Shown here one piece after another: positions 24,226 through 36,561 of a stretch of DNA of 64,000 nt (the stretch's first letter is position 1; the number at the start of each line of letters is the position of its first letter). A program made the translations under genes and the position numbers. This DNA comes from Bagarius yarrelli (lineage: Eukaryota; Chordata; Actinopteri; Siluriformes; Sisoridae), in contig VCAZ01000037.1 in assembly GCA_005784505.1 (NCBI GenBank), positions 1,393,856-1,457,855 of the forward strand, in the 5' to 3' direction. The notes below the pieces were generated by a model. That model had not been told where the DNA came from. It did no database searches and saw only the letters and a program-made list of their open reading frames with translations.

Positions 24226-24229
24226 GTTG

Positions 24230-25255
24230 GCCTGTATACTGTAAATCTATAAATCCACAATCATAGGACAACTTATGATTTTAAAAAAATGTAAAATACA
24301 TCACAGACAAACAAAACCAGCAACTTAAGTAATTTTATTTTAATGTCAAGCAAACTAACTTAATAGAATCACTACCTACTTATCAAAACAACAGCTTACT
24401 ATTGCAGGAAGGAGAATTTGCTTATACGGGCTTTGTTTGCTATGTAAAATTGCATATGTTTGTTTGTGCACAGTGGTTCACAAACTAAGGGGCAAGCGGT
24501 GGCATTGTTGAAAGAATATAAAGATATACCCCCATGACTCCTATTCCGCACTGTTACTATTAACAGAACAGACCTCTGAGAGCTCTTAAAGAACGTGGGG
24601 CCCTTAAAAACGTTCTAAAGTTCCCCCTCTTAGTGGGGCTCCAAAATGCTGGTGTGAAGTCAGCAAATGTTTATAAGGATTGAACAGACATTTTGAAAGA
24701 GAAAAAAATTTATGCCATACTGCCCCGCACTACACCGGCAGTGTTCATCACGCAGTATTCACTTTCCCTTTATCCATAGTCACTGTCGTACGACCCTCAT
24801 TTTAATATTCTTATATGCTCTATAAATGTGCGTTCCTTTGACTTGCTTATGGACCTTAACAAAGCTTTACTCCTGTACCGCCTATGTTCAACGGAAATGC
24901 AGGTCCGCTCAAATAACACTGCGACAGGAAATCTCTGGAATACTTGTTCCTTTTTTTTTTACCCCCACCAGTGGCTTTTATTTTTCCTTTTATTGATTAA
25001 AAGTGACTTTTACTATATGGCACCAAATGATCCTGTGGAAATCCTATTTGTTGTGATTGTTGACACAAGACAAAACTTTAGGTTGGTTTGAGGGGTAAAA
25101 AAAAATAATGATGGTATGACACAAGAGAGTGTCCATACTGTGCCTAAAAGCATGAGTACATATTGGACCTGCAAATATCATCGGTTTCATTTTCCAGAGT
25201 AAAAGTGAATGTATTTATAATCAGAGTTGAGAAATTTCATGTCTTTAAAAAAAAA
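24230..25255. other. No gene seen; region 3' of receptor A
   Basis: Non-repetitive AT-rich DNA. The last few hundred bases may include the 3' UTR of the receptor at 25.3 kb, since transcription runs right to left. Confidence 0.5.
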
Positions 25256-25258
25256 TCT

Positions 25259-27685
25259 TTACACCGCAGTCGAGCGTTCATTCACACTTGTGCTATGTGA
25301 ATACACAGAGGCTGCAGCGCGGGTCATGTAGTTCTTCATACACTGCACACGGATGCATGGTGTTCGGAGGAGAAGCCTGGCGAAATGTCTCCTGAACTTT
25401 TCCCCAACAAACACATAGAGGAACGGATTCAGGCAGCTGTGCGAGTATGCTATGGCTTCGGTGGCTTGCAGCGCCAACTGGATCCGTTGGCTGATCTTAC
25501 ACCCCGAAGGAAGAATGTGCTTCAGTTCCAGTGCTTTGAGAAATGCTGCAATATTGTACGGTGCCCAACAACAGAAGAAAACCACCATGACCGCGACAAC
25601 AAGACGGACGGCCAGTTTCTTTGACGAACGAAGGGTCTGAAGTCTCCGGAGGACCATCGAGTAGCAAAATCCCACAATACACAGTGGAATAAACAGACCC
25701 AAAATATTCATTTTAATGAAAGCTACACTTTTTATGTGATTATGACTTTTGTTTTTTGGATAAGCGCTACACACTTCTTCAGACCCATAGGTCTCAAGTC
25801 CAAGATAGAGTAGCTCAGGAAATGATGCTGCAATAGCTAAAATCCAGATGATCACGCTAGCGAAAATCCCACAAGCCTTTGTGCGGATTCTTAAGGAGAA
25901 AATAGAATAGACGATAGCCAAGAATCTGTCGATGCTCATTAACACGATGAAGAAAATCCCGGCGTAGAATCCGATGTAGTAAACACCCAGCACCAGCTTG
26001 CACATGGCATCACCGAAAACCCAGGTATCTCTGGCATAGTGAGCCAAGAAGGGCAGAGTGAAGATAAGGAGAAGGTCAGCGATGGCCAGGTTCAGGAGAG
26101 ACACATCAGTCATACTTTTCATCTGGGCACCTCTCAGGATCACCCACAGCACCAGCATGTTGCCCAGTAAGCCCACCAGGAAGAAGAGCGAGTAAAGCAC
26201 TGGGAGGAAACTGCTAGATTGAGCTCCATATTCACATGGTTCCGAAAACACTGCATCGACGTAATCGTATGTTGTTGTCATGCTGAAAAAAAGGGGAGAC
26301 GTAAAAATAACAAAAAATTTTGACACAAAAAATTTTCCATGTTTCCTCAGATGAATAATAGATGAATAATTCTTAAAAACCAGGGCTACACCTCGAAGTT
26401 GGAGCCTACTGTTTTTTCCGTATCTCCACGCTGAAGCATCAAGGTCGTGGAAAAGACCCTACATGTTATCTCCTTCCAGCACTTGGGGAGGCTCCGGAGG
26501 CCCAGAATTATGATGTGCTGATTACAACTAGGACTATTTATACAGAATACCAGCTTCCTGTTCAATTTAATGCTTTCCATGTTCTCATGCTTGGATGTTC
26601 TCAATGTTTAGATTTTTAGCCTATGGTTAAATGTGCTTCAAATGCTTAAAAAAAAGTGTCAATCCCTGGGGTTTGATCCAGACACAGACTATTTGCATAA
26701 TATGAAAGAAGAATCCAGGAAACTGTCTCGAATGTGGATTGATTAAATAATAATCACATAAACAGATTTTTCGATTTTGGTTGTCAAATTTTGATTGAGC
26801 TAAAATCATCATTTGTTTACTTTTATATCAGTTTGAATTAGTTTATTTGTTGAATGACAACAGGTAATACTGGATTATTAGATTTTATTGTTTATTTATT
26901 TATTTTTATTTTTTCTACTAAATTACTTACATTAAATCCTACTTACATTTTTTTGTAAAGAACAATCAGATTTATGTAGTTTTGTAAAACTGATTTTTAT
27001 AACTTAACTTTATTTAGCATTATGCGCTGGGAAACACAAGAACCCAATTAAATTATGTAAGCTTATTTTATTTCGTTTCCGGCTCGGGTCCTATCAGGTC
27101 CCACGCCCTCTCTCTGTTCTATCAATGAAAGCAAGAAATGTCTCAAGTTTTTACATTTTGAAAGATTCTACTTAAAGTTAAAGCGGCACCTCACCGACTT
27201 GTGAGTTGAATGTTCTTTTAAGTTGTAGGCGAAGTTTCGTTTCTATGATTAAACACTTTTTATTAAACAAACTGTATTAAACTTTTATTTTGCAAGTAAT
27301 TAATTAATGCGGTAAAACGATGTAGACACGGTGCACATAGCATGCACATCTTTTATACATTATGTTTATGCTGTTAATTACAATAAAGTAACATCAAGGT
27401 TGACTCAAAGCAGTAGTAAGGAAGTAGAGGGTTTTTTTTGGATTCCTAAAGACATTGTAGCTACAGCTGGTTTATGTATAGGATTTCTATTTCCGAGTCT
27501 TTTACACTCTACAAAACCTTTCGTGACACACAACGCCAACAAAAATTACAATGGTCATACAAGAAATAATACCATAAAATATTAGAAAAACACTAAAAAA
27601 TCTATAATAAAAATTGATTATAATATAATTATGTATATTTTTTAAACCCTCACCTGGATGCTGTGCTGTTAATCATAATTGACAT
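25259..27685 (-). CDS. CC chemokine receptor A (two coding exons)
   Basis: Exon 1 coding 27685-27654 (MSIMINSTAS plus AG, donor AG|GTGAGG); exon 2 26282-25259 (acceptor TTTTTTTCAG|C). The junction makes a serine codon; total 351 residues. The N-terminus has N-glycosylation site NST and acidic tyrosines (TTTYDYVDA), typical ligand-binding features. Seven helices follow, with TLPFLAHYARDTWVFGD, CWAPYN, and HSCLNPFLYVFVGEKF in TM7. Cysteines pair as expected: N-terminus CEY with ECL3 SGCK, and ECL1 AMCK with ECL2 EVCS. The DRY motif is DRF (25922-25930) and HAV is YSI, both unusual. It is expected to bind CC chemokines on leukocytes through Gi; the ligand is unknown. Fish CCR4/CCR8/CCR12-like is the closest class I can suggest. 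An upstream ATG at 27692-27690 opens a 7-codon frame that overlaps the start. Pseudogenes B and D are its nearest relatives. Confidence 0.9.
26283..27653 (-). other. Intron of receptor A
   Basis: 1,371 bases between the short first coding exon and the main exon. Only AT-rich DNA; no repeat family recognised. Confidence 0.8.
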
Positions 27686-28087
<402 letters not shown>

Positions 28088-28089
28088 AA

Positions 28090-28734
28090 CGCAGCCCCTA
28101 GAATCTGGAAACAAGAATAGAACCAATATACATGTTTTTGAGGCACTTGACATTTTTGAGACAACTGTTTTTTTCTAAGATTAAATAATTCTCTATGCTG
28201 AGCTTGTGTTTATTTTTTTATGTTCTCTGTTCTCATGAATACTACAAAAAAAAGAACTTTTTGAATCTTAAACTGTACCTCAGTATCAGTTTGATGCTTT
28301 TGCTAGGTTTTAAACGAACCCTTTGATTTAACCAGTTGCTGCTAAAAAATTTACCATCAAGAAAGTTGTAAAACATGCACTTTCACCACTACACTAGCTG
28401 CACCTTAAGGGTGCATGAAAAAGCTAAGGCTAACTCATGAATACCTGTAGCTGAAGAGGTCTATTGGTTTGTATTGACCATTCATCATTAGCCGCCACAT
28501 TAACCTCCCTCATTAAGGCAGAAAGACCCACAAAGACCTGCCAGTGAAATGGAAACCGACCCAAAACTTTAGAAAACCTTATATTGTGCCTGTTGATTGT
28601 AGCTGAACCATGGAGAAGAGGACCAAAACACTAAAAGGAATGGCTACACTGGCTGGAAAGAAGGAAAACTGTCATTTTTGACCTTTAAAGTTGAGTTATA
28701 TTCTAGACATTTGCTAGCCAAACTCCACATAAAC
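28090..28734. other. Intergenic, no gene seen
   Basis: Between receptor A's 5' end and pseudogene B. AT-rich, with no repeat family recognised. Confidence 0.5.
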
Positions 28735-30025
28735 AGCGGCGGCTGCAGCCCGGGGTCATGTATCTCTCTATACAGATACTCGGGTGCATGGTCTTTGTAG
28801 GAGGAGCCTGGTAAGTATCCCTCCTGAACTTTTCAGAAACATGTAAAGAAACGGATTGAGGCAGCTGTGTGCGAGTATGCTATGGCTTCGGTAGCTTGTA
28901 GAGACAACTGGATCCGTTGGCTGATCTTACACCCCTGAAGGAAGAATGTGCTTTAGCTCCAGTGCTTTGAGGAGCGCTGCAATATTGTATGGTGTCCAAC
29001 AACAAAAGAAAACCACCCATGACCACGACAACAAGACGGACGGCCAGTTTCTTTGACGAACGAAGGGTCTGAAGTCTCCGGAGGACCATCGAGTAGCAAA
29101 ATCCCACAATACACAGTGGAATTAACAGACCCAAAATATTCATTTTGATGATGAAAGCTGCACTTTTTATGTGATTATGACTTTTGTTTTTTTGGATAAG
29201 CGCTACACACTACTTTAGACCCATAGGTCTCAACTCCAAGATAGAGTAGCTCAGGAAATGATGCTGCAATAGCTAAAATCCAGATAATTACACTAGCGAA
29301 AATTCCATAGGCCTTTGTGCGGATTTTAAGGGCAAATACGGCATGGACGATAGCCAAGAATCTGTCGATGGTCATCAGGACGATGAAAAAAATCACGGCG
29401 TAGAATCCGATGTAGTAAACACCCAGCACCAGGGTGGTGCACATGGCCTTACAAACAATACATCATAGCTGGTCTCACCACTGTCTCTAAACCATACATC
29501 ATAGCTGGTCTCACCACTGTCTCTAAACCATACATGAATGGAATAATAATAAAGCTTAATAGATGAACAAACAGATGGCGTGAATTTTGTTGATGGGCTT
29601 CTAGACATGCCCACACTAGCTGGCCATAGCAGACAAAATATTATATATGTATATATTATATAGGGTATTGGATTATAATATACTATTATTAAACTAGTCA
29701 TTTTATATTATGGTATGTTTTTACCTGTAGGTTATTTTCGCAAAGCCGCCACTGCTGTTCAACATTGTTGCCATCTAGCAATCAAGAACGACACACTTCT
29801 CCCTGCAGTTACAAATAAATGAAAAAAATTGTTACTGCTGGGTAAAAACACCACAGGTCTCCATGGTGAATCTGGTGAATGTCAGCTACGAAAATGAGTC
29901 AGCGAATCGCTGATCTGCAGAGTCAGCAAAAATGTTAGCTGTGAAGAAGAACCGGAGATTCAGAGAAATTATTATTTAAATGAATACAGTTATCTGCGTA
30001 ACACCAACACTTGTGTTATACTCAC
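28735..30025 (-). pseudogene. Chemokine receptor pseudogene B
   Basis: The first coding exon survives at 29765-29725 (MLNSSGGFAKITY plus AG, donor AG|GTAAAA, phase 2 as in its paralogues). The main exon is present only from TM3 onward (29445-28735). The roughly 100 codons for the N-terminus to TM3 are replaced by 280 unrelated bases with a 36-base tandem repeat. The remainder has at least two frameshifts: an added A in the ECL2 run near 29190 (PKKQKS) and an extra base near 29010 before CCWTPYN; the TM7 part is also broken. The text is very close to receptor A and shares DRF. A donor-like TACTCAC at 30019-30025 matches the 5' UTR donor of the other units. It cannot encode a working receptor. 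Confidence 0.92.
29459..29532. repeat. 36-base tandem duplication at the break of pseudogene B
   Basis: Two near-identical copies of ATCATAGCTGGTCTCACCAC plus flank, offset 36 bases. An inverted relative is at about 32298-32335 (GGTTTAGAGACCGTGGTGAG). It is probably part of an unidentified mobile element. Confidence 0.75.
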
Positions 30026-30507
30026 AAAATTTAGTACCAGACTTGTTCATTGGGGTTTAAATTCACACGCGCAATAAACTGCTGATGTTTGATAACTCTG
30101 GTTTTCACACTTCTGTTTTTTTTTTTGTTGTTTTTTTTATTTTATTTTTTTTTATTACTAGCTTGAAACTCTTGCATGCAAAAACACTAAAGCTGCAAAC
30201 ACACAAAAAAAATAGCTGAAAAAATGTTTTATGGGAGATAAAAGAACAAAGCTTTTAAAACTGATTAGTTATTTTTTTAAAAAATAATAAAATATTCTTC
30301 ATTTTACATTAATTTCATTTATACAACTGACCAATTGGGGATGGCTTGGTGGTGCTGGGAGTTCAACCCACAATCTTCAAGTTCGGTAGTTCCACACCTT
30401 AACCATGATCCACCACTTTCCCACCACTTCTTCTTCCTCTTCTTCTTCTTCCTCTTAATTTTGTTTGTGGTTTTTAGGTAACGCTTAAGTAAGGATGCAT
30501 GATAAAA

Positions 30508-30543
<36 letters not shown>

Positions 30544-31760
30544 AAAAGGGAAGCTAGTACTTGAAGAAGTGACCTTTTCAATCATTGTAAGGAATAACAG
30601 AAACTGACATTAAATGCAACTTTAACTAGAAGGGTTAGGGTCTAAGCTTCCTTTTAGACCCGCTTCATTCATTGTATAAAGAGCCCTTTATACAATTTGG
30701 CTTTTTTTTCAATACAGTGTGATGAGGATTTGTATCTCATTTTACTTTTAATTAGCTTTTTAATATTTTCTGTTTTAATCTGTTTCCATGTCTGACCCTA
30801 GTTTTATGATTTTGCAGCACTTTGGTCAACCATGTTGTGTTTAAGTGTGTTTTAAAAATAAACTTGACTTCCTAAACATAGTGAAATTGTGGTATACAAG
30901 ATGTTACCTCCTTCACTTTATGTTCTCCAAATAGTGTTTGTCTTAAAGCAGCACAGTAGAACATTTACTTACAGTTCCCCCATGTGGTTGATGAAGCAAT
31001 TGGTTCTTACCGGTGTTGTAGGCTCTGTCACTAATAGAACGATTTCACCTACGCCACAATTGTGAAATTACTCAACACACATGAATTTTTTTTATCTAAG
31101 CTGACGGAACTGGTGAAGACAGAAACCTTATTTGGACACCATGTTCATGATAAACAGGCTAATTTAATAGAGGAGGGAACAGAGGCTATCTGGAAGACAT
31201 AGATTTTTTTTGTTTTGTTTTTGTGTGATCTCCTCCATCTTTGTGGTTAAAAATAAAACATTTTACAATTTAAGACATTTTTTTTTTTATTAGTTTTACA
31301 GAATATCTGCATGATAGTATGTCTTTTCATAAAACAGGCTTTTAAAAAAACTATGGCAGCAATTTTTGGTGGCGTGTGACTAGTTTCTAGCATTTCAGAC
31401 AATTATTTGACAACCAATAGAATACTCATGATGTCGTCTGTACATTACAGCAGAAATTAATAGAAATTAAGGACCTCAAATAATTCAACAAACATTCATG
31501 AAAACAAAAAGGTCCACTTCAGAGGACGCAAGTCAATGGACTGGTTCTCAGGAAGATATAAAAACATTTCTACATTACGGAACTTCCAATCATTTCTACA
31601 TTACGGAACTTCCAATCTGTCAGCAGCGGCAAGAGAAATAGTGCACAATACATTTATTTACAGAAATAATAAATTGTGCTTGCAGTTTATATTCAAATAA
31701 TATAATGGAGTTATACTTTTATATAAAACTATACGAATGGAATTTATAAGTTGTGTATGT
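30026..31760. other. Intergenic; SINE piece, GA run, 26-base duplication
   Basis: Holds a SINE family-1 fragment (30327-30425), (GA)n at 30510-30539 and a perfect 26-base tandem duplication at 31565-31590/31591-31616. No gene seen. Confidence 0.6.
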
Positions 31761-31764
31761 CATT

Positions 31765-31880
31765 TCATTCATTCATCTTCTATACCCGCTTATTCCCTTA
31801 TTCGGGGTCACAGGGATCTGCTGGAGTCTATCCCAGCCCCTTTCTGAACGCGGGAAAGGCAGGAGGGGCTTTACACTTTA
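31765..31880 (-). repeat. SINE family 2 fragment (3' end)
   Basis: CATTCATTCATCTTCTATAC tail, TATTCGGGGTCACAGGGATC and GCAGGAGGGG only; the tRNA-like head is missing. Confidence 0.75.
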
Positions 31881-31884
31881 AACA

Positions 31885-32790
31885 ATAAATTAAATTAGAA
31901 TTAAAAACGAACTTATGCAATTTGTAACACAAAACAAAACAATAAACCACATTACTCATCACATGACCATGGAACATTTACCTTATTGATGACTTTTTTT
32001 TAGTTTCTTCCGTTTACTGAGTTTGTCGTTCTTTTCACTAAATGCACAAAAAAATGCGATTGCTTACGTTGTAACTTGCAATTTATGACACATTGGCCTA
32101 CACTGGTCATTTCTGGGTACATGAACGACATTTCAGTCGATAAAGAACTATCTTATGCGCATGTACGCACAGTTAAAATCAAATATATTTACGGTTTTTG
32201 TATACTTTTTTTTTTATTTTATAGGTTACACAGATTTATACAAGCAATATATAAAAGCTAAAAAGATTAAACGTTACATATATAAACACACAATATATGT
32301 ATGGTTTAGAGACCGTGGTGAGACAGCTATGATATTTATATTCACTATATTCACATATTTTGGCCGCACATTAGACATCATATGGCCAAACACCTCACCA
32401 ACACATCCACTCTCTATATGCTGTAAGGTTACATTTATTCTTTACTGTGTTCTGACTGGAGTTAAAGAACTCCCATGTCCTGTACATAGTCTTGACTCTG
32501 ACTCAACCCCTTTAAACTAAACAATTTTGGGATAAACTTGAACCCCGACTGAACCCCAGTCCTCCTCAGTTTAACCACATTACATTACAATACTATTGTG
32601 ACTAAATAAACACTAATTCACACAATCACATGACCCAATCTAGTGAAAGGAGTTTCCAGAAGTTTGGAGGTTATTATATGAGGAAAAAAGAGACGAAAAT
32701 CTAAAATGGGATGGTCAGGTGTCCCAATACTTTTGGCTATATAGTGTAGAAAAATTTGGCACACACCCACACTTATCACTTTCTTTTTTT
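31885..32790. other. Intergenic 3' of receptor C
   Basis: Holds the inverted relative of the pseudogene B repeat (32298-32335) and a copy of the GGTGTCCCAATACTTTTGG repeat end (32708-32750). No gene seen. Confidence 0.5.
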
Positions 32791-32794
32791 TTTT

Positions 32795-32900
32795 TTTTTA
32801 TACAACTGAGCAATTGGGGGTTAGGGGCCTTGCATGGGAATCGAACCCCAAACTTCTAGTTAGCAGCCCAACACCTTAAACACTGCACTACCACTTCCCA
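32795..32900 (-). repeat. SINE family 1 copy (internally deleted)
   Basis: CAATTGGGGGTTAGGGGCCT, reverse B-box GGGAATCGAACCCC and reverse head to CCACTTCCC. It lies about 90 bases beyond the receptor C stop codon. Confidence 0.8.
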
Positions 32901-32994
32901 ACAGCAGTTGATGAAATCATGTTAATCAAAAGCAGGAATTTGTAAAAGCAGGAATATGTAACACATCTACGGTGCTTTCCTACTAAATAAAATT

Positions 32995-35900
32995 TTACAT
33001 TCTTCCTTTATTCATACTAACTGAACGTTCATCCAGACTTGTGGTGTGGGAATACACGGAGGCGGCAGCCTGTGTCATGTGGCGCTTCATACACTGGATA
33101 TGGATACACGGTGTTTGCAGTAAAAGCCTGCTGAGATGTCTCCTAAACTTTTCCCCCATAAACACATAGAGGAACGGATTGAGGCAGCTGTGCGAGTACG
33201 CTATGGCTTCCGTGACCTGCAGCATCAGTTGGGTCCCTTTGCTAAACTCACAAGTTGCATTCAAGATGCCCTTTATTTCCAGTGCTTTAATGAGTACTGC
33301 AATGTTATATGGTGTCCAACAACAGAAGAAGGCCACCATGACCATCACAATGAGACGGATAGCAAATTTCCTGGAAGAGCGAAGGGTCTGAAGTCTCTTG
33401 AGTATCATCGAGTAACAGAATCCCGCAATACACAGTGGAATTAACAGACCTAAAATATTCATTTTGATAAAAGCCACGAATCTAAATTCATTGTGATTAT
33501 TATCTTTTGGATAAGAGTTGCAACTTAGATTATTCTCATTATTTTCAACTCCAAGATAGAGCAGCTCGGGAAATGATGCTGCAACAGCTGTAATCCAGAT
33601 GAGCATGCTTAATAAAATCCCAAACATTTTCGATCGGATTCTCAAGGCAAACACGGCATGGACGATAGCCAGGTATCTGTCAACGCTCATCAACACGATG
33701 AAGAAAATCCCGCTATAGAATCCGATCCGATAAACACCCAGCACCAGCTTGCACATGGCATCACCGAAAACCCAGGTATCTCTGGCATAGTGAGCCAAGA
33801 AGGGCAGAGTGAAGATAAGGAGAAGGTCAGCGATGGCCAGGTTCAGGAGAGACACATCAGTCATACTTTTCATCTGGGAACCTCTAAGGATCACCCACAG
33901 CACCAGCATGTTGCCCAGTAAGCCCACCAGGAAGAAGAGCGAGTAAAGCACTGGGAGGAAATGGCGTGTATCTTTGTTATAATCACAGGGCGGTGCATCG
34001 ATGCCATAACTATAGAAATCTGAGTAATCATCTGTTGTGCTGAAAATTGATCAGAGAGATGATACATGAGAGCATCAGCAGATGATTTTTAGACAATAAT
34101 ACTGTTAAATACTCTTATGGTATATAGTCTATTACCACTTTATTAACCTAGTAAGTACTGTTACTACTACCCAAACGAATCATCCTAATCAATAGTAACT
34201 ATTTTAGTTCTATTTTAATACAGGAACCACATAAAATGTCTTACTATCAAAACAAACCAAAAATTCAATAACGCCATAGTCCTAGCTTTCCAAAAGAAAC
34301 ATGGGAACCGTGAAATTCTCTTTCAGATCCTTCGACTCCTGTAGTTGAGTCCAGCTTGGGGACACAAAACTGATATTAATTCAGGTTGCCAGATAGAGTT
34401 AAAACTGTCTATTTCATAAACCTGCCGATCCTATTCTATCTCTTCTAACTCATCTTTTGGATTTGGGTTCTGTTAAATGATTATACCTTTTATAATGTAC
34501 ATGCTTTAAAACCATTAAACTGGTCCCAAATTTTCTACTCATATTGAAAGTTGCGCAAACGGATGGGACAATTCCCAATCTGGCAACCTTGGCTGATTAC
34601 ATATCCTATCTGCGTAAACAAGGTACGCCGAGGTAGACAAATTAATATGTTGACAGGCAGGTAGGAAAGCCTATAGTAATGTTTAGACTGAATATTTAGG
34701 GGTTTTTTTGGTTCTTTGACTTCCACAGAATATATAAATACATGAATTTGTGTGATATCAAGATGTGAAGAAATGTTTTGAACCAAATCATCTATCCTGC
34801 CTTTAATGTATTTATAGTATCCAGACTAAAACACAGCTGCTAAACCTGCCCACATCCTGCTATGCCATTCTTTTAGATTTAGTACCAAGGCTAGATGCTT
34901 CTACTGCACAAAAACTATATTGTCAGGTCAAGTCACCTTTATTTATTTTAACAAATCGGAATTCTTTCAAAAAAAAAAAAGGCTTTACCGAAATACATTA
35001 GAAACGACAATATTAAACATTCATTAAAACATTCAATTTGATTGATATCCATAAATTTAGCGTTCCCAACTAGGCAAGCCAGAGGCGACGGCGGCAAGGA
35101 ACTTCATTGGTGACAGAATGGAGAAAAAAACCTTGGGAGAAACCAGGCTCAGTCGGGGGGGTCTGCGGCTAGTTTGGTGACAGAATGGAGAAAAAAACCT
35201 TGGGAGAAACCAGGCTCAGTCGGGGGGGTCTGTTTTCCTCTGACCACAATTCGAAATAGTGAGACAGACTGCAGGTATAAATACGCTTTCTTTAATTTGA
35301 TAACAAATGCAGACTTACTAATAGATATAACATTTGGACTGAAGCCATGGCTACGATTTATAATTGCATTTATAATGTTTTAAAAGTAGAAGAAGTTGCT
35401 ACGATGCATGATTTAATATGTTTATTTGTTTAAAAGTTAGATTAGAAGTTGGCGATGGAGTTTGATATTGATTAAACTATTTAAAATTAAAACAACTTCA
35501 CCGCCACATGTTCACCTCAATCTTCGAAAGCTATTTAATTAAAACATACTTTATACAACATAATTAGCTATAAAATGTCCCGGAAGTGTGTATTGCATCA
35601 AAGCAACAGAAATGCACTTCAATGGTTGTGCAGTCCTGCATGTAGTTGTGTTTTTAATAAAAAAAAAAAAACAAAAACATAAATACACCTCATTTATTGG
35701 TAAGATAATAAACATAAACGCGATCTTTTCCGAAAGAACTTTCAATACTTCATTAATCCTTGATTAATTGATATTAAAAGCAGAATTAGAAATAATATCT
35801 AAGATGCAGTTAATATGAGCGTGTGGGTATTTTATAGAAAGGCTAAAACTAAAAGGCTAAAACTTATTTTTACCTAAATAAAATACAATTCTACAATAAT

Positions 35901-36184
35901 ATATCTAAATCTACTGATTACTAGTGTTAATGTGCACGTTCAGTTCGTTCATCGGTCACGACTTTGCCTGTATATTTACTAGAGATTAAAAATAGCACTG
36001 AAATTGCTTTTATACATGGCAGATTTCCTCACTATTCATCTGTATCACTTTCGATAAAGCGATAAAAAGCCGAAAAATGCGGTGAAAATAAAGGAATAAA
36101 TCTACAAACCAAAAAAAATTAAAAAAAAAAGGTAAAGTCTTCTCACCTGGAGGCATTTAACACACCACTGGTGCTGTTCAACAT
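32995..36184 (-). CDS. CC chemokine receptor C (two coding exons)
   Basis: Exon 1 coding 36184-36147 (MLNSTSGVLNAS plus AG, donor AG|GTGAGA); exon 2 34039-32995 (acceptor AATTTTCAG|C). Joined protein is 360 residues. The N-terminus has two N-glycosylation sites (NST, NAS) and a tyrosine-rich acidic stretch DDYSDFYSYG that would suit tyrosine sulfation. The body has all seven helices, TLPFLAHYARDTWVFGD, canonical DRYLAIVHAV, CCWTPYN and HSCLNPFLYVFMGEKF. Expected disulfide cysteines are present (PPCDY with NATCE; AMCK with LSCN). A start at the GTG near 33951 would lose the N-terminus and is wrong. Role as for receptor A: Gi-coupled chemokine sensing; ligand unknown. ECL2 (ENNENNLSCN) and ECL3 differ most from A and E, so ligands may differ. 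A 5' UTR exon probably ends at 36438 (donor GTAAGTA). Confidence 0.93.
34040..36146 (-). other. Intron of receptor C
   Basis: 2,107 bases, mostly AT-rich. Contains a dispersed repeat piece (GCCAGAGGCGACGGCGGCAA at about 35080) and two perfect 59-base direct copies at 35107-35165 and 35174-35232. Confidence 0.75.
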
Positions 36185-36210
36185 TGTTGGCTAAAGATGC
36201 AAACGAAGGA

Positions 36211-36249
<39 letters not shown>

Positions 36250-36437
36250 GAAAAAAAGATGTACGTTGAATTTCAACTGCTAAATTGCAGAGTCGTTGCT
36301 AAAAATAAGTGTGTATATGTGTGTGTTAGCTTACATAAACAATAGATTAAAATGTATGCATTAAAGAAAAAGCACAAAAATAGAACAGATAATATTGAGT
36401 TGTAAAAAGAAAGTCAACACTGCAATCAAATACTTAC
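36185..36437 (-). other. Candidate 5' intron of receptor C
   Basis: Runs from a donor GTAAGTA (reverse of 36431-36437) to a CTTTAG acceptor just above the ATG exon. Contains (CA)n at 36211-36244. Confidence 0.55.
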
Positions 36438-36529
36438 CGGATTCAACTAATCGAGCTTCTTATGTATGAAATACAAAGTCGACTGAGTTTTCTTGATATC
36501 ACACTTCTGTTTTTATGATGTGTGCGTGT

Positions 36530-36561
<32 letters not shown>

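Noticed and set aside
24828..25091. 87-codon plus-strand frame
   Set aside because: Low-complexity hydrophobic reading of T-rich DNA with no recognised family.
26283..26326. Upstream Met start for receptor A (MSKFFVIF...)
   Set aside because: Lies left of the poly-pyrimidine acceptor, so in the intron; the short exon at 27.7 kb fits better.
33658..33921. 87-codon plus-strand frame, repeated at 47708-47971
   Set aside because: Exact antisense of the conserved TM1-TM3 region of receptors C and E; its conservation mirrors the receptor.
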